The translations under genes and the position numbers were made by a program. A DNA stretch of 53,368 bases from a virus. The first letter of the stretch is position 1. Each line of letters opens with the position of its first letter. Under the pieces are notes generated by a model. The model was given only the letters and a program-made list of their open reading frames with translations, did no database searches and was not told where the DNA came from. Location: positions 1-53,368 of the IMG/VR virus record IMGVR_UViG_3300042475_005524, one strand, 5' to 3'. Shown here piece by piece: positions 44,154 to 50,954 of the stretch.

Positions 44154-45319
44154 AAGACAGCTTAATGCAAATTTACTCAATGACTGAGAAGTCGTCTAAG
44201 GAACCAAGAAAGGCTCAAAATGCTATCGAAGTATCATTTACTGATTCCGCTAAGGTGTCAATAAACGGCCCAGTTGATCAGAGTTATACCGTAAAGTTTA
44301 TTAATAATAAGACTGGCGAGATTACTTATTCTTCAGAAATTAAAAATAATATGTGGTCGAAGTCAGCGATCTCCTATTATGTTGAATGGAGAATCATAGT
44401 GGAATCAGGTGGTCAAACCGTATTTGACCAAGTTTTAAATCTTAACGATAAGAAGGTATTGATAATTATAGACTCACAAAGCCTTGGCGATATTCTTGCC
44501 TATACTGGTCAGATTGACCGATTTCAAATTAAGCACGGATGTAAGATGGATGTTTTGGTGCTAAATAAGGAGTTGGCTGAAATACTTGATTCCTCTTATG
44601 AGAATATAAGTTTTATTTCTGATATTGGCTATAGGGAAGATTACTATGCAATTTACAGTATAGGCTACCCATTAGAAAACTGGAAAAACAAAAATGCAAT
44701 TGATCCTCGGACCATTCCATTGCAAAAAGTTGCCAGTTCAGTTCTTGGCCTTGATTTTAAAGAGGAAAAGCCTATTTTGACATTTTTAAATACAACTAGG
44801 AAAAATAAAAAATATGTGACTATTGCGACTCAAAGCACGGCTCAGTGCAAATACTGGAATAATGAAAATGGCTGGAAAGAGGTAATAAAATATTTAAATA
44901 ATAAAGGGTATGATGTTTGGTGCATTGACCGTTTTCCTTCTTTTGGAAATCAAAAGATGATGAACTATATTCCAAAGGGCGCAATAGATAAGACTGGAAA
45001 CTTTCCGCTAGAGATGAGAATGTCGCAAATCTATAATTCCGAATTTTTTATTGGCTTAGGATCTGGTCTGTCTTGGTTGGCATGGGCGTTGAACAAGCCT
45101 GTAGTTCTCATTAGCGGTTTTAGCAAACCGCTTGCAGAGTTTGAGACTCCTTATAGAATTATTAATGAGTCGGTTTGTAATGGTTGCTGGAATGATTCAA
45201 GTTTAAAATTTGATAAATCTGACTGGATGTGGTGTCCAAGAAATAAAAAATTTGAGTGCTCTTCAGAAATAAGCTCTGATATGGTTATAGATAAAATTAA
45301 AAATTTATTAAAAAATTAA
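44150..45319 (+). CDS. TibC/BAHT-like iron-binding protein O-heptosyltransferase
   Basis: 389 residues. I recognise the pattern of bacterial autotransporter O-heptosyltransferases: an N-terminal beta domain with KKVLIIIDSQSLGDILAYTG, then VTIATQSTAQCKYWNNENGW, FFIGLGSGLSWLAWALNKPV and LISGFSKPLAEFETPYRI. The C-terminus carries the Cys set VCNGCWND, DWMWCPR and KFECS, matching the four cysteines that hold Fe(III) in TibC. The known family transfers heptose from ADP-heptose to Ser of autotransporters. In a phage the likely acceptors are its Ser/Thr-rich fibres (inference). Confidence 0.85.
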   Translation: MKDSLMQIYSMTEKSSKEPRKAQNAIEVSFTDSAKVSINGPVDQSYTVKFINNKTGEITYSSEIKNNMWSKSAISYYVEWRIIVESGGQTVFDQVLNLNDKKVLIIIDSQSLGDILAYTGQIDRFQIKHGCKMDVLVLNKELAEILDSSYENISFISDIGYREDYYAIYSIGYPLENWKNKNAIDPRTIPLQKVASSVLGLDFKEEKPILTFLNTTRKNKKYVTIATQSTAQCKYWNNENGWKEVIKYLNNKGYDVWCIDRFPSFGNQKMMNYIPKGAIDKTGNFPLEMRMSQIYNSEFFIGLGSGLSWLAWALNKPVVLISGFSKPLAEFETPYRIINESVCNGCWNDSSLKFDKSDWMWCPRNKKFECSSEISSDMVIDKIKNLLKN

Positions 45320-46018
45320 TTTTTGTTTTATTTTTTCAAAATTTAGACCAAGTTCAAAAAGCTTTTCTTCGTAGCCATATCTTACAAAAGCTGAATATTC
45401 GTATATAGCAGTTTTAATCAGAGTTTCTTTGTCCCATACCAGCCCATTTTGTGGTGCAATGCTTTGGTTTTGACGGGGGTACTGTCTTACAAAATCTTCG
45501 TCAAAATTAATATTCATTATATTTAAAACTTTAATAAAGTCATTTAACAAATTTTCTTGCTTTCCTATAAAATTTATTTTATGCATTGTGAACCAGCCAT
45601 ATAGCTCTGTGACATATCCTGGTCTTTTTTTATTTACACTTTGTACAAATGAATTAAAATTTGTATTATCTATTTTATTCAAAATACAACTTGGGTGCCA
45701 GTAACGAATATCATTTTCATCTCCAAATGTTCGCCATTGTATATTTGGAAGATTCATGTAATTAAACCATGATTCATACCAAGTTATTGGATTTCTGACA
45801 AAGCAAAAAGAAAATGGGGGAGCCTGAATTTCTTTACTTTTATTAAGCTTGCTTGCGGCCATTTTATAAAGCTCTCTTTTACCGCATAAAAAAGTAGCAT
45901 GTTTTACGCTAACTCTTTTTTCAATCAGGCCAAGATCTTTTAATACACTAGCTACCCAAGTTCCGCCTGTCTTTGGTACATGTAAAAATACTGCTCCATT
46001 TTTCAATATTATGGGCAT
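45308..46018 (-). CDS. PAPS-dependent sulfotransferase
   Basis: 236 residues, last gene of the leftward block, converging on the heptosyltransferase gene with a 12-base overlap. VFLHVPKTGGTWVASVLKD is the 5'-phosphosulfate loop; FSFCFVRNPITWYESWFNY the 3'-phosphate motif. This is the Sulfotransfer_2-like arrangement. Third sulfotransferase domain in the window. It starts 1 base downstream of the FmdB-like gene, so it is cotranscribed with replication-type genes, not with the glycan island. Substrate unknown. Confidence 0.85.
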   Translation of the reverse strand: MPIILKNGAVFLHVPKTGGTWVASVLKDLGLIEKRVSVKHATFLCGKRELYKMAASKLNKSKEIQAPPFSFCFVRNPITWYESWFNYMNLPNIQWRTFGDENDIRYWHPSCILNKIDNTNFNSFVQSVNKKRPGYVTELYGWFTMHKINFIGKQENLLNDFIKVLNIMNINFDEDFVRQYPRQNQSIAPQNGLVWDKETLIKTAIYEYSAFVRYGYEEKLFELGLNFEKIKQKLIF

Positions 46019-46019
46019 T

Positions 46020-46400
46020 TCAATACTCTACTTTAACCCGCTTAGACTCGTAGGTCTTTTTTTGGTCAGGGTGAATTGCCCCTTTGCGACTGGAGGAATA
46101 GTCCTTAAAAAACTTTTCTTTTATTGGATCAGATCCGCCATAAGTCTTTGCGCGCTTTTCGCTTAATTCTTTACTTTTATCTATCAAATCGCCATAAGTA
46201 CCCTTCTTGTTCTTTGTTGCGTCAATGAATGCGGTACTGCTATTCGGGTCTATTTGCGAATCTATCGAGGCATTGGGTATCTGGTATACCCTTTTCCACT
46301 TTAGGCCGCTTTTGTCGATATATGAGTGCTCCTCGTTCATAGACTGGAGCACGTCGATAGTTTCTCCAGTATCGGGATTCTCGTATGTGTAAAGTGGCAT
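46020..46400 (-). CDS. FmdB-like small protein lacking zinc cysteines
   Basis: 126 residues. MPLYTYENPDTGETIDVLQS resembles the start of FmdB-type zinc-ribbon proteins and of a small protein common in T4-like cyanophages, but the CxxC pairs are absent. The C-terminal half is basic and charged (KSKELSEKRAKTYGGSDPIK, RKGAIHPDQKKTYESK). A DNA- or virion-associated role is possible. It begins directly after the terminator of the Hsp20 gene. Confidence 0.6.
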   Translation of the reverse strand: MPLYTYENPDTGETIDVLQSMNEEHSYIDKSGLKWKRVYQIPNASIDSQIDPNSSTAFIDATKNKKGTYGDLIDKSKELSEKRAKTYGGSDPIKEKFFKDYSSSRKGAIHPDQKKTYESKRVKVEY

Positions 46401-46418
46401 ATTTTATTATAAATAAAA

Positions 46419-46440
46419 AAGCCGCTTTTTCAAGCGGCTT
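46419..46440 (-). terminator. rho-independent terminator after Hsp20 gene
   Basis: 9-bp stem aagccgctt (46419-46427) / aagcggctt (46432-46440), loop TTTC, followed on the - strand by TTTTTT. It lies just beyond the stop at 46446 and 19 bases before the next - start. Confidence 0.88.
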
Positions 46441-46445
46441 AGTTT

Positions 46446-46769
46446 TTACGTAATTTTAATTGTTTTCAGTTGAGGAGGCTTCTTGTTTGGAATTCTAAAT
46501 AGAAGCTGTCCGTGTTCCATAGTTGCCGTCGCATTGTGCATATCAAGCTTCTCGGAAACATCAAAAACTTGGCTAAACACGCTAGCCTTATTCTTTTGAG
46601 CTTCGATTTTAACCGTATAGTCAACGTCACTATACGAGATGGTCACGTTGTCTTTGTGGACTCCTGGTAGATCAACGGTGATTGTGGCGCCGTTTTCATC
46701 TACGTTAGAGATATAGTTATAAGTGCTCGCAGCACTTGTTGCTGAATAATAATATGTTTTTGAGTACAT
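46446..46769 (-). CDS. Hsp20/alpha-crystallin small heat-shock protein
   Basis: 107 residues from the ATG at 46769; a TTG at 46793 could add 8 residues but has no support. The alpha-crystallin core is clear: TITVDLPGVHKDNVTISY, YTVKIEAQ, then ATMEHGQLLFRIPNKKP. It is an ATP-independent holdase. Similar genes are carried by T4-like phages of cyanobacteria and related groups, where they may aid virion assembly. Closed by its own terminator. Confidence 0.9.
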   Translation of the reverse strand: MYSKTYYYSATSAASTYNYISNVDENGATITVDLPGVHKDNVTISYSDVDYTVKIEAQKNKASVFSQVFDVSEKLDMHNATATMEHGQLLFRIPNKKPPQLKTIKIT

Positions 46770-46824
46770 AGTTGTTACGGCGCTATTTAGCAAAGCTTAT
46801 GCCAAGAGCTTTTCCTAGGCAGAG

Positions 46825-47925
46825 TTAGGAAATGCCCTTAATAATTGAGACAATTTGTCTTACAGATTTTTCGTAAGTGAAGTTTTGTCTCGTAATCTTG
46901 CCCTGCTCATTTATCTTCCCAGCCTCAACAAGAGTAACAGCTTTCTCCATTGCAGCAATAGCCTGATCTTCATTGAAGTCATAGATGCATCCTTGATTGA
47001 AATCGCTGCCTTTATTAAAGAATGTTCCATCATAGGCTTCGATTTTAGCAGAAGGATTAACTAGAATTGAGTTCTGATCTGTGGCCCAGTCCTTATGGCT
47101 AGTAGCGTTAAGAACAACGCTCCACTTACCTAAACAAGTGGAATTAAAAGCTGGAAGACCCCAGCCTTCTGCGCCGCTCAGTCCGCTTAGATCAATATTA
47201 CAAGAATTAATAATATCATTAACTTCTGAGTTCGTACTGACATAGGGTAGAACATTAATATTCCAAGCTAGGCCGCGATAACCCAAAATAATCTTCTTCA
47301 TCAATTCGTGATTAAAAAATGGGTTAATAATCGAGCAGTTAAGCTGGAACTTGGGATTGTTCCCGAATCGCTTAGCCCACATTTTAACAATCTTATCAGT
47401 ATGCTTCCGCTTCTCAAACTTACCCATTAGCAAGAATGAGATCTTGTCTGGCATGTATGTCTTCTTTGTTTCGAAGAAGTCTTCGTCAAAACCAAGAGGG
47501 GTAGAATACGCCTTGCCAAGATTAGCGTTAGCAAAACACCTAGATGCGTGCGAACTAGAGAAGATCACCGCATCTTGAGAACCAACTATTGCATTTTCCG
47601 CAACAGTTGGCTGATCAAGTTCGTAAAAGGTATAAAGAACCTGTTTTGGACAGATCCTCTTTTCGGCTCCATTAATGTGCCAAAGCTTAAGACTTACCGC
47701 ATCCTTTGATAAGGACGAGTATCGATTAGAGATAATCGACTGAACCCAAGCGGAAAAATCCTTGTCCATTTTATCGAATGCGGAAGTTTTAACTTCCCCG
47801 ATAGGGAACATAGAGATTTTAAAGCTTGGATCAGAAATCGAAAGCTTATAGAACTCCTTTAGGAAGTTGTAACAAACATTCCCAAAGGAAACTTGGTTTA
47901 ATGGAGCTTCAAAGACGATCTTCAT
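46825..47925 (-). CDS. GT4-like glycosyltransferase (GT-B fold)
   Basis: 366 residues. KIVFEAPLNQVSFGNVCYNF at the N-terminus, YSTPLGFDEDFF and ISFLLMGKFEKRKHTDKIVK at the domain boundary, and GLSGAEGWGLPAFNSTCLGK with the donor-binding acidic motif. No membrane segment. Stop and start overlap with the SSB gene (1 base), so this enzyme is expressed with replication genes; it could modify phage DNA bases or proteins early in infection (inference) rather than fibres. Confidence 0.82.
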   Translation of the reverse strand: MKIVFEAPLNQVSFGNVCYNFLKEFYKLSISDPSFKISMFPIGEVKTSAFDKMDKDFSAWVQSIISNRYSSLSKDAVSLKLWHINGAEKRICPKQVLYTFYELDQPTVAENAIVGSQDAVIFSSSHASRCFANANLGKAYSTPLGFDEDFFETKKTYMPDKISFLLMGKFEKRKHTDKIVKMWAKRFGNNPKFQLNCSIINPFFNHELMKKIILGYRGLAWNINVLPYVSTNSEVNDIINSCNIDLSGLSGAEGWGLPAFNSTCLGKWSVVLNATSHKDWATDQNSILVNPSAKIEAYDGTFFNKGSDFNQGCIYDFNEDQAIAAMEKAVTLVEAGKINEQGKITRQNFTYEKSVRQIVSIIKGIS

Positions 47926-48377
47926 TACATTGGTACTTCGTCGTCCTCAAGAGGAGCAGGCTTCTGAGGCTTTGAATAGGCTGGAGCCTTGGCAGCTGGC
48001 TTTGCAGCTTGTTTTACTGCTGGGCGTTGAGCAGTCTCATCTTGCTCTTCACCGTCTTGAGCAGTATCCTTCTTTTTGCCCCCAACAAAATTTACTCGGT
48101 CCGCGACGACCAGAATCTTGGACTGCTTCTTTCCGTCCTTCTCCCAAGAGTCCTGCTTCAGACGGCCAACTACAGAAACCGCGCTACCCTTCTTTACGTA
48201 GGTTGTAACAAAGTCCGCCTGCTTTTCCCAAGTATCAACGTCGATATAAACAACGTCCTTATCATTGATTGGGTTATTAACGGCGAGACGAAAAGTGGCA
48301 ATTGCCTTGCCAGTTTGAGTGCTGCGCGACTCTGGGTCGGCAACCACATTTCCTGCTAATACGATTGAGTTAATCAT
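47925..48377 (-). CDS. ssb: single-stranded DNA-binding protein
   Basis: 150 residues. Bacterial-type OB-fold: MINSIVLAGNVVADPESR, AIATFRLAVNN, VYIDVDTWEKQADFVTTYVK, GSAVSVVGRLKQDSWEKDGK, ILVVADRVNFVGG. The rest is an Ala/Pro/Lys linker ending EDDEVPM. Cellular SSBs end DDDIPF; here the final Phe is Met, which may change docking to partner proteins. Protects ssDNA during phage replication. Overlaps the sigma gene by 8 bases. Confidence 0.93.
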   Translation of the reverse strand: MINSIVLAGNVVADPESRSTQTGKAIATFRLAVNNPINDKDVVYIDVDTWEKQADFVTTYVKKGSAVSVVGRLKQDSWEKDGKKQSKILVVADRVNFVGGKKKDTAQDGEEQDETAQRPAVKQAAKPAAKAPAYSKPQKPAPLEDDEVPM

Positions 48378-48957
48378 GTGATTTATAAAATTTCTTCTTC
48401 AGTTTTTTTAACGTAGAGTTATGAATATTAATGCATCCCTGTATCGAAAGGTTAATCTCTTTTGCTATCTTACGCCAAGGAACGATCTTTCTTTTGCCAT
48501 CGACCGAAACATAGCGCATCTTGAAAATTTTTACAACGCGAGAATCTTCACTATCTTCTATATATTTAAATACTTTATTTAATGTATCGCTTTCAATCTT
48601 TTGAATAGACTCTGAGCTTTCGAACTCGCAGTCAAAATTATCATCAAGCGGGCAATGGCTCTTCTTGTTTGCCGCATTCAAGCATAACCAGCGAGTGTGG
48701 TTGCCAAGATATGTTGAGAATTTGATGTTGCGACTCTCATCAAAGTTTTGAATTGCGTCGTAGATATGAGACTCCTTGCTATCAAGTAGGTCGTTAATAT
48801 TATCGATAGCGATTGAACGAGGAGCGTAACTATGAACCATTTGAAGGTAGATCCCAGAATGACGGTTTACAATCTCCTGAAAACAGGAGCTATCTCCGTG
48901 ATCTCTGACCTTTTCAATCAGAGATAAGTCATCCATCTTTTCTGGGACAAGCTTCAT
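48370..48957 (-). CDS. phage RNA polymerase sigma-70 family factor
   Basis: 195 residues. Region 2 spans ~10-105: SLIEKVRDHGDSSCFQEIVN, then IYDAIQNFDESRNIKFSTYL and GNHTRWLCLN (core-binding and -10-binding helices). Region 4-like helix-turn-helix lies near the C-terminus: VPWRKIAKEINLSIQGCINI, followed by a basic tail KKLKKKFYKSHD. No region 1 or obvious region 3. It probably directs host RNA polymerase to phage promoters, perhaps the GTGTAAA elements in this window (inference). Confidence 0.82.
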   Translation of the reverse strand: MKLVPEKMDDLSLIEKVRDHGDSSCFQEIVNRHSGIYLQMVHSYAPRSIAIDNINDLLDSKESHIYDAIQNFDESRNIKFSTYLGNHTRWLCLNAANKKSHCPLDDNFDCEFESSESIQKIESDTLNKVFKYIEDSEDSRVVKIFKMRYVSVDGKRKIVPWRKIAKEINLSIQGCINIHNSTLKKLKKKFYKSHD

Positions 48958-49421
48958 GCTCCGGTGCTACCAAATCCGCCTAAACCTCTTTGGCTTTCAT
49001 CCAGCGAATCAGTTTGATGAGCAGAAAGGTTAAAGCTTGGCATAAACAGTAGTTGCCCAATCTTGTCTCCCTTTTGGTAAATTAAAGATTTCTTTGTCAG
49101 CTTCTTGCCCAAGAAACGGAAGCGCAGCTTGATAGAATTGCGATACCCAGCATCAATTACTCCAACCGAGTTTGCTAGCGAAAGCTCGTACTTGCTGATG
49201 CTTGAGCGAGGAAACACAAGGGTAAAAAAACCATCTGGGGGCTGAATCGTAACTCCAGTGTCATACTCGACATACAAAACCGTTTTGTTCGAATCGTCAG
49301 TAAACACGATCTGGGCCTCAGACGAGGCTACGAGATCCCAACCGACATCGCCTTTTGCTGGGGTAAGCAAGTTGTTTTCGTGACCGTTTTTGAGAATTTT
49401 GAAGGCGAGGTTTTGGCTCAT
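48954..49421 (-). CDS. dut: dUTPase (dUTP diphosphatase)
   Basis: 155 residues from the ATG at 49421; an in-frame ATG at 49490 would add MRSAQKSLEKLLTRTT and seven more residues, which is not needed by the fold. All five trimeric dUTPase motifs are present: DVGWDL (1), FPRSSISKY (2), GVIDAGYRN with catalytic Asp (3), QKGDKIGQLLF (4) and RGLGGFGSTG (5). Converts dUTP to dUMP, supplying thymidylate synthesis and keeping uracil out of phage DNA. ATGA overlap with the sigma factor. First gene of the leftward block. Confidence 0.92.
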   Translation of the reverse strand: MSQNLAFKILKNGHENNLLTPAKGDVGWDLVASSEAQIVFTDDSNKTVLYVEYDTGVTIQPPDGFFTLVFPRSSISKYELSLANSVGVIDAGYRNSIKLRFRFLGKKLTKKSLIYQKGDKIGQLLFMPSFNLSAHQTDSLDESQRGLGGFGSTGA

Positions 49422-49489
49422 TGGACAGACTGTGCCACCAATCGTAGTTCTCGTCAATAGTTTTTCCAAAGATTTTTGCGCGGAGCGCA

Positions 49490-49510
49490 TAAAAAACCGA
49501 AGGTTTTTTA
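49490..49510. other. A/T-flanked hairpin beside the dUTPase leader
   Basis: aaaaaacc (49491-49498), loop GAA, ggtttttt (49502-49509), extended by a T-A pair. Terminator-like but with only two G-C pairs. It lies between the dUTPase gene and the G-rich tract. Confidence 0.45.
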
Positions 49511-49520
49511 TATATCGAAA

Positions 49521-49616
49521 GGGAGGGGGATAAAGGGATAGTGGGTTGGGGGATAATAGGGGGGGAGTCTGAGGGGGGGAAAGAAGGGGGAAGGGAGAAA
49601 GGGTTAAGGGGGAGGG
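49521..49616 (+). other. G-rich polypurine tract, G-quadruplex-prone, in divergent gap
   Basis: Within 96 bases there are twelve runs of three or more G (for example 49559-49565 and 49573-49579, seven each) and a single C. Spacers are mainly A and T. The tract separates the leftward replication genes from rightward genes and has no open coding sense. Such strand asymmetry in an AT-rich genome is not explained by any gene. It could be a replication or packaging signal, a quadruplex regulator or a triplex element (inference). Confidence 0.85.
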
Positions 49617-49630
49617 AAAACCAAAATCGG

Positions 49631-49640
49631 GTGTAAAATT
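49631..49640 (+). promoter_or_regulatory. candidate phage promoter element (GTGTAAAATT)
   Basis: This copy of the element lies 15 bases downstream of the G-rich tract and ends 4 bases before the ATG at 49645, implying a nearly leaderless transcript. Confidence 0.35.
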
Positions 49641-49644
49641 TTAG

Positions 49645-50319
49645 ATGAGAAATCAGGCCAAAAACATCTACTTTTTCCTCGCAGGATTGCTGCTTGGATT
49701 GGGGTCTGTATTTTTATCTCGGACTGCCGAGAAGTTCTATCATAAGTACAACCCAATCAACGAGTCACAACCAATTCGCAGGCTTGGCCGAAACAATATT
49801 AATTCTTGGTTTCAAGACGGTCTTCTTTTTTTAAAAACCTCTCCCAAAACTGAAAGTATTAGCCAATCTTATAGCACAGACTACCTCAAAGAAACTCTTC
49901 TTAACACCGGACTATCAACAAATGTTGATGTGATCTTTAGAGACAAGCATTACAGCTTCTCCACTCTTTCTTGGTTTAACAAATACGTAACGTGGTGGAT
50001 CACGATGGTAATCGATCACGATATTTATTTTGTAGCAAACTCCTTTGATTGCGACAATTTTAGTGATTTTTTTATGGTCGCTTATAGCTTTTCGAATTAT
50101 AATTTGAACAGCAACTTGGCGTCGCAGCTTGCTTGTGGAACCGTTATAGTTGAGCAGCTTGAAGAGTTTGGCGGGATTCAATATGGAAACGGCATATGGC
50201 ATTCCCTGAATATTGTTTGGCTGGACGAAGGCTGGTTTGTAATCGAGCCGCAAAACGGAGCTTACATAAGTTTAGCTTCTTATCCAAACAAAAAGAACAT
50301 AAAAGCGATAATCTTTTAG
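49645..50319 (+). CDS. membrane-anchored papain/transglutaminase-fold-like protein
   Basis: 224 residues. The N-terminus NIYFFLAGLLLGLGSVFL is one membrane helix or uncleaved signal, so the rest would face the periplasm or outside. Near residues 130-210, FDCDNFSDFF (Cys), GIWHSLNIVW (His) and FVIEPQNGAY (Glu/Asn) are ordered like the Cys-His-Asp/Asn triad of transglutaminase-like and papain-fold proteins. Possible roles are peptidoglycan or protein cleavage or cross-linking during infection or exit. Preceded by the G-rich tract and a GTGTAAA element. Confidence 0.5.
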   Translation: MRNQAKNIYFFLAGLLLGLGSVFLSRTAEKFYHKYNPINESQPIRRLGRNNINSWFQDGLLFLKTSPKTESISQSYSTDYLKETLLNTGLSTNVDVIFRDKHYSFSTLSWFNKYVTWWITMVIDHDIYFVANSFDCDNFSDFFMVAYSFSNYNLNSNLASQLACGTVIVEQLEEFGGIQYGNGIWHSLNIVWLDEGWFVIEPQNGAYISLASYPNKKNIKAIIF

Positions 50320-50328
50320 TGTAAATAA
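50319..50328 (+). promoter_or_regulatory. candidate phage promoter element (GTGTAAATAA)
   Basis: Shares ten bases with the copy before the tape measure gene (GTGTAAATAA). It starts on the last base of the upstream stop codon and lies 7 bases before the ATG at 50336. Confidence 0.4.
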
Positions 50329-50335
50329 CAATACT

Positions 50336-50953
50336 ATGGAACTTGATTTTTCTGAAAAGATCTTGGCTAGAAAAAGATCTGGCCCAAGAAGCGCAGCTCA
50401 AACACCGGCTAAACCAGAGGACAGGCTGAAGGGATCTCCAAAAAATAAACCCGGTTCTGCTGGCACATCCCCAGACGCCAAAGAAAAAGCCGAAAAAGCA
50501 CTTAAAAGAAAAGACGATAAAAAAGTAGTAAAAGCCGCTATCACTTTCAGCGAAAAAGTCACAGAAGCTTTAAGAAAAAAAGTACAAGAGCATAATAAAA
50601 AATACTCAAAGAAAGTAACCCTTTCTCAGCTAAAAAAAGTATACAGAAGAGGTGCAGGAGCCTTCTCTGCATCTAGCAGACCTGGTAAAAGTCGCGGTCA
50701 ATGGGCAATGGCTCGCGTAAACATGTTTTTGAAAATGATGGCTGGCGGCAAAGTTAAAGATGCGTACAGAGCCGCCGATCAAGATATAGCAAAAGCGGAT
50801 AGCTATGAAATGAAAAGCATCACAGACGAATCAACAGCGTCAATTGATTTCGAAGATGTGGAATTAATCATAGCCTCATTTGACCTTTCAAATTCAAACA
50901 TTTCTACTAAAGAAATGAACGAAGTATATGAACCACAAGACGAACAAGAATAA
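50336..50953 (+). CDS. basic conserved phage protein starting MELDFS
   Basis: 205 residues. N-terminal MELDFSEKILARKRSG, then a Lys/Pro/Ala-rich stretch, then VTLSQLKKVYRRGAGAFSAS and SRGQWAMARVNMFLKMM (residues ~98-145). I recall this last part from a family of uncharacterised phage proteins (DUF5824-like; name not certain). The C-terminus is acidic and ends DEQE. It shares start and end peptides with the next gene, hinting at common targeting, for example packaging into the head as internal proteins (inference). Confidence 0.6.
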   Translation: MELDFSEKILARKRSGPRSAAQTPAKPEDRLKGSPKNKPGSAGTSPDAKEKAEKALKRKDDKKVVKAAITFSEKVTEALRKKVQEHNKKYSKKVTLSQLKKVYRRGAGAFSASSRPGKSRGQWAMARVNMFLKMMAGGKVKDAYRAADQDIAKADSYEMKSITDESTASIDFEDVELIIASFDLSNSNISTKEMNEVYEPQDEQE

Positions 50954-50954
50954 T

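Noticed and set aside
49422-49490. Extended dUTPase start at 49490
   Set aside because: Open and possible, but the extra 23 residues are outside the fold and the start is squeezed against a hairpin; kept only as an alternative.
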